Assembly: GCA_002633025.1 (NCBI GenBank)
Contig: NMRB01001634.1
Span: forward strand, 85,514 to 149,513
DNA from: Notospermus geniculatus
Taxonomy: Eukaryota > Nemertea > Pilidiophora > Heteronemertea > Lineidae
Direction of reading: 5' to 3'
Length of the DNA: 64,000 nucleotides
The position numbers and the translations under genes were made by a program. The notes below the pieces were generated by a model, which was given only the letters and a program-made list of their open reading frames with translations, had not been told where the DNA came from and ran no database searches. Each line of letters starts with the position of its first letter. The first letter of the stretch is position 1. Positions 59,388 through 64,000 of the stretch are shown here, piece after piece.

Positions 59388-61614
59388 GTAGAGTCAAAAG
59401 TGTGTAAAAGGAGAATCGATAGGCCTACGCAGTATCATAAACTTACTTCATTGTCTATTTTCCAATCCTATGGAGAAAGACCACTGTCACTGTAAATCCT
59501 TGAGACGAAAAAAAAGTTGTTATTGGGCACCACATAGACAGGTCATTCCTTTCGGTTTGACCACCTAAACATCCCGCTGTCGCTATAGCCCCGAGCGCAG
59601 GGACCGGGCTGCGCACAGTGCACTTGCCAACTATGGTGTTAATACTGCTTTTTTGCAGTGTCCCTAACAGACCACTGGACATAAGGTTGGCAGGAGCTCA
59701 TTAAAAGGATATACATGTATACAGCAAACACAAGGCCTAGTAAGTCCAAATGACGTAACGGCATGAAGGTACTAATCCATACCCAACAAGCGGAAAGTCT
59801 AAACAGTAAACTTAACCGCCTGACTAAATGTGTTTGTAAATCATTACCGCGAAGAAATACGTACAATCCTTAAACAGGCCTTGGTAATAAGGGACGAATG
59901 AAATAACGAAATGAAGGAAAAAAATTAAGATTAAGTTTATGCCATTTCTAACATGCATGTATCCGATTATTTTTTGAATTTGACAAAGATACATAGGCCT
60001 AGAAAATTTTCATTCCCTCAGTCAGATTTTAGTGCTCAAGGCTGTTAAAATCCGATACGGACCTGCCGATATTAAAGTAAGGGTTCCCTGGAACATCCCG
60101 CTTTGCAGCCCTTCCCTCGAGAGCAATGTGTATCTTGCAGGGTGATGCAATCCAAAGTAAAACTGTGCGGAGACACTTTTTTTGTCCGTGTCCGCAGACC
60201 TCATCACCCTGCTTTTCCACGAGACGTTTGCGGACGCGGTTCGGTGGAAAAAATCGAACCAACATATTTTCCATTGGCTATTTCACCCGCACCCGCTCCC
60301 GCCACCGAAACAGCGTCCGCAAACGTCTCGTGGAAAAGCAGCGTTAGCCGCTAGTGTCTCCCGCACTCTGGTTGAACGCTTGGATGAGATTAAAGGACCG
60401 GGTTTACACGTCTATGTGTGTCCCCTATCAAGTTGCAGCTTACTCCAGTGAGGCTTTTGTAGGGGAACACCGGCAGACGGGGAACAACCACAGATCCACA
60501 GCTGTATACGACCACACAAACTTACCAACGGCTCTCTTTTAGTTCGTTTGTGTCTGTCCATCCCTCGCGTCTTGTTGTATAACTAGCCAAAACATTAAGT
60601 TGCCGTCTTACTCCGGTCAGAACAGCGAGTCCACAAGATAAACACAGCTTATCAACGTTAACAAATGATTGGACTATGGAGAAATTGTCCGTGTGAACAA
60701 ATTGGTCCGTCTTCGCCCCCGTCCGCAGATCTGGGTTTTCCGGGAAACAGCTGTCTCTGAGAACACAGTCAAAACACTAATCAAGATAAGAGCATGGAAC
60801 TGGCAATGATCGACGAATCGATTCAAGTGATTTTTCGATCAAAATGTCAAGTGATTTTGATCCAATATTGCAAAATAACAGCAGAGGTAGGCCCAGTCAT
60901 CGACCAATCATTACTCCTCCTTCTTGGTCTCTCAATGGACAAGGACACCTCGCGAGACGTTAACTATAAATAGATAACGATATATTCTTGCAGCGACATA
61001 ATTGGTTAATGATTGTCAACAATGATCATCGCCAAGGGCAACGGTTTGATGATTATTTGCTTGATCAATTCCTGATTGATTTTGTTGACGGCGCGGCCAT
61101 TTCCTTTTCATTACCCGCTCTTCCGATTGGTCCCAGAATTAATCACCGATGGTTAAAGCATGAAGTGCTTTAGAAAACGTTGATTGGAAAGTTTTTCTGG
61201 ATAAAGGTGGGGTTGAAGGTAAAAATCAATTTGATGACACGCAAGCGCCAATTAAGTGAAATCGGGCCATTTATGGTCGCGGGTGAGAGCAGCTCCCGAT
61301 TCAAACGTGCCGGCCTCGATAGACTCCGCCCTACTTCGATCCCTCCACGTCGGAAATAAGAAATTTTCCACAACCGAGGCGGCGTACAGTAAAATGCTTG
61401 CGAAAAACTCAGTTATCTCAAAATGGTCCCCTATACCCCCCCCCCCGACGCAACACCTCGTCGTGGTAGGAGATTTGTCACTACATGGCTATAGGAAACC
61501 CGCTTTAACGTAGTACATCGGACGCTTTATTTCTCGGGGATAATCTCTCCTATCACACCAGCACTGGCAGAATTACACAAAACGTACGACAGTACAGCAA
61601 ATCGCGTTTCGCAA
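59388..61614. other. No gene recognised
   Basis: Contains an inverted repeat at 60209-60341 (CTGCTTTTCCACGAGACGTT and complement), of the same type as the pair near 19.82-19.86 kb. No exon supported. Confidence 0.5.
60209..60341. repeat. Inverted-repeat element, 133 bp
   Basis: CTGCTTTTCCACGAGACGTT at the left and AACGTCTCGTGGAAAAGCAG at the right are perfect inverse copies over about 29 bp including TTGCGGACGC. Confidence 0.85.
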
Positions 61615-61634
61615 CATGTGTGTCCTTCGCTTAC

Positions 61635-61866
61635 CTTCCTCCTTGATGTTAATCGCCTTGTGGTCATCGTTGGCAGAATTCAAAAGAAATTCAAAAGAAA
61701 TATCATCAAGAAACTTCGGAGACCATCTATATGGTAACATAAGACCGTCCAGCGTTGAAGAGCGCTGTCGCACCTTGTCGCTTTTATCACACCATCGTAA
61801 ATTTCTGATACCACGATTGTTTCCCGGCAACAACTTCTCGAGAATGTTCAATGACGGCAAATCCAA
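61635..61866 (-). other. Unassigned exon-like stretch with a splice donor
   Basis: A minus-strand frame LDLPSLNILEKLLPGNNRG, then DKVRQRSSTLDGLMLPYRWS and PKFLDDISFEFLLNSANDDH, closes at a good donor AAG|GTAAGC at 61634. Upstream the frame is open back to a TAA near 61900 with no ATG, so an acceptor is required (AACGTCCAG at about 61867 is possible). Codon composition looks coding. No family recognised and no partner exon found in the window. Confidence 0.35.
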
Positions 61867-62050
61867 CTGGACGTTTCTGGAATGTCTATGTTGCTTTTCT
61901 TACTGTCTTCGTGTGATGGTGAAACCGACAACTGTCCGAGATTGCACTGCACTTTGTTCAACACGTATGTATCACGAAATCTTGAAGTGTTAGTACAAAT
62001 ACGCTTCTCGAATTGGTCGTCCGTGGACACAAACTTGGCAAAAAAAACAT

Positions 62051-62365
62051 TATAGTACGTTTAAGTCATCTGGAGCTCGATGGGCGTATGTCAATCAAAC
62101 CCTTAGTAACTAGACCACAATGAACTTAGGGTTTACTCTAAACGGTTCAACGCACATTGTTTTCTAACCAGCTGAACCTTGGTTTGAAATTGAACATACA
62201 ACTAGACCTTGATTTGAAATTGAACACAGGCACAGGCATGGGATTGGCTGGAAGTGTCCTGTCAATAAAACGCATGTCAATAGCCAGACTTTACCAACAA
62301 TACCAAGGTCTGCCTGACAACCGAAGGTCCGCCCATCGAGCTCCAGATGACTCAAACGTACTATA
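62051..62365. mobile_element. MITE with TA-type ends, 315 bp
   Basis: Left TATAGTACGTTTAAGTCATC and right GATGACTCAAACGTACTATA are inverted, continuing into TGGAGCTCGATGGGCG. TA at both tips suggests a Tc1/mariner-type site. The interior has two TTGATTTGAAATTGAACA-like direct repeats. Confidence 0.85.
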
Positions 62366-63437
62366 GTAAGCATTCACGCCAATCAACTCATGAACTAAAT
62401 GTTAGGTCGTGACCAGACTTCAGGGTATTTAAGCGAATTGTCCTCTCTTAAACCTTTTATCCATTTAAACGATCGTATTGTAATTTTTCCCAAAGGATCA
62501 AGAAAATCCCGCTATAACCTTTGGTCGGACAGGGTCCGGGAAAGAAATTGACGCGGGGGTCAAACGTCCTGGCCAAGAGTAGGCCTATGAACACTACCCG
62601 TGGGATTCGCCACTGCAATCATTACGCTTTCTCCGAGAATAATTCCTTCCTAGGGACTTTTTCTCTCTTAGGTGCATTGACCGGAAGTTCTCAGAGCCAC
62701 AGAATTTCACCGACATCTTCATGGCGGGACTTTACAGGCTGCAGGGTCAAAAGTAACATCCCTGTCGCACAATCTTTGCACTGCGTCATGCGCATGAGCG
62801 CATGATTCAAGCGCGGCGAACGTGCAGCGCAAGATGAAAACCACTAAAATGTCACCGCAAAATCGACCATCAAACATCGCCCGTTATCATTTTCGAACCA
62901 ACCCGAATTTATACTTACCATGCATTTAGGAAATACGGGTTTATCGCTTTACACAACTTGGCGGATTCGCATTAAGTGTCACGTACTCGAAATGCATAAC
63001 GCTTCCATCCCGCTCGTAAAAAGACAATCAAGGCGGATTTAATACCTTTTAGACCCAGATTTACTTTCAATTACAATATCTTCCTATCTCATCGAGATGA
63101 TTTGCCCCGGGTGATAGGACAAGGCAAATAAATGGATCAAATATCATTAATGTCATTTCGTGACCAGGCAATGCTCTTATAATCCTACATGTTGTCTACT
63201 TCTCTGGTGTAGGATTGGTGTAGAATTTGCGGTTTGGACTTGCATGTTTTTGTGACGTCAAGATCCAACCATTGCAAGCTTCGTGAAAATCTCTTCATCG
63301 TGCGTTCAAATTCACTCTTTTCTCGTAAGATGGCGATAATGTGGGCACGCACTGCATATGGACACTGGGCCCTAAACAGCTAAACGGGGACACCAAAGTG
63401 CTCACGGCATCACGTAATCAAGGCTTCACGCCAATAG

Positions 63438-63563
63438 AGAGTTTTTGCAAAGCCCCTGAAGCGCCAACGCGAACGCCAAACCCATTGTTCGATGCGACGA
63501 AGAGAGCAGAGAAAAAAGGATAGACGTTCGCGTTTCGGGGGGGGGGGGCTTTGCGAAAACTCT
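63438..63563. repeat. Short inverted-repeat element with G homopolymer
   Basis: AGAGTTTTTGCAAAGCCCC at the left and GGGGCTTTGCGAAAACTCT at the right; a 13-G run lies in the right arm. Confidence 0.7.
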
Positions 63564-64000
63564 GTACAAAAGGGAAGCACGCGTATACCGTCGACAAAGT
63601 GGGGACGATCCATTTCATGCTGGCAGCCGTCTGGTGTTTTACCACTTTTATTGATTGACTCACTCTCTTCAACTTTCCTTAACTTTCTCACCGCCGTTCT
63701 TAAAGGACACCACCATTCTTTATTCTTCCGTCTACTGATAAAAAAACTGAGAATCGCACTTCAAAAGAAAACAAAGAGTCAATCAAGAGAGATAATTTGA
63801 GTACCGGACTATGGATTCCCTATGCCTTATTGGAATGTTATAAATAAACTTATCGAATATAACGAGGTTAAAATTTCTTGTTGACACGATGATATTGAAA
63901 GCTTTTAACCAAAATGCGACTTTCGTTAATGTACACGTTTCGCAAACATTTGCATAGGACACCAACTCGGTCAAAGTCGGAACGAGTCGTGCACGTACTG

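Larger units (their letters stand above)
61867..64000. other. No gene recognised; two MITEs
   Basis: Inverted-repeat elements at 62051-62365 and 63438-63563. The rest has no supported exon. Confidence 0.55.

Overview
The window is animal nuclear DNA. Its genes are split by GT..AG introns, it is crowded with short inverted-repeat transposons, tRNA-derived SINEs and a satellite, and the intact genes are metazoan housekeeping genes. The very frequent TAGGCCTA and TACATGTA words, together with these protein sequences, suggest a marine invertebrate deuterostome (echinoderm or hemichordate). That is an impression, not a measurement. Assembly gaps lie at 6628-7605, 27005-27033 and 49185-49221.

Five genes are recognised and spliced here by hand with consistent reading phase. 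They are the 3' end of an RBBP4/RBBP7 histone chaperone (+, 1-1240); a TAB2/TAB3 adaptor with CUE, coiled-coil and NZF parts (-, 12893-18251, about 604 aa); NDC80/HEC1 (+, 39317-45850, 643 aa, 15 coding exons); CDC37 (+, 47230-52480, 369 aa, 11 coding exons); and NDUFB2 of complex I (-, 54200-54702, 5' end uncertain). NDC80 and CDC37 are head-to-tail, about 1.4 kb apart. A sixth gene, a nearly single-exon 407-aa protein (-, 57702-58925), is unrecognised. A seventh (-, about 28.8-34.2 kb) has an N-terminal Cys-rich module and downstream exons resembling a multicopy invertebrate family of the DUF6589 type. It contains a tandemly duplicated symmetric exon and SINE-bearing repeats in an intron. 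A possible small secreted protein lies at 10860-11096 (-), below a cluster of three CCAAT boxes.

Layout: 1-1.2 kb RBBP4. 1.2-12.9 kb is gene-poor, with a segment present twice around the first gap (4873-6627 and 7606-9646), probably two alleles joined end to end by the assembler. 12.9-18.3 kb TAB2/3. 18.3-28 kb is repeats, including a 4.7-kb array of a 212-bp satellite (about 22 units) and a 4-unit array rich in nuclear-receptor half-sites. 28.8-34.2 kb is the DUF6589-like gene. 34.2-39.3 kb holds foldback elements. 39.3-52.5 kb is NDC80 and CDC37, with transposons in introns and the 3' flank. 54.2-55.6 kb NDUFB2. 57.7-58.9 kb the unknown gene. 59-64 kb contains several MITEs and one exon-like stretch.

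The recognised genes (chromatin, TAK1 signalling, kinetochore, Hsp90 co-chaperone, respiration) form no pathway. The most informative non-genic signals are a filled versus empty TTAA insertion site seen within the duplicated segment, two elements with clear 6-bp target duplications and one with a 7-bp duplication, and the half-site array.
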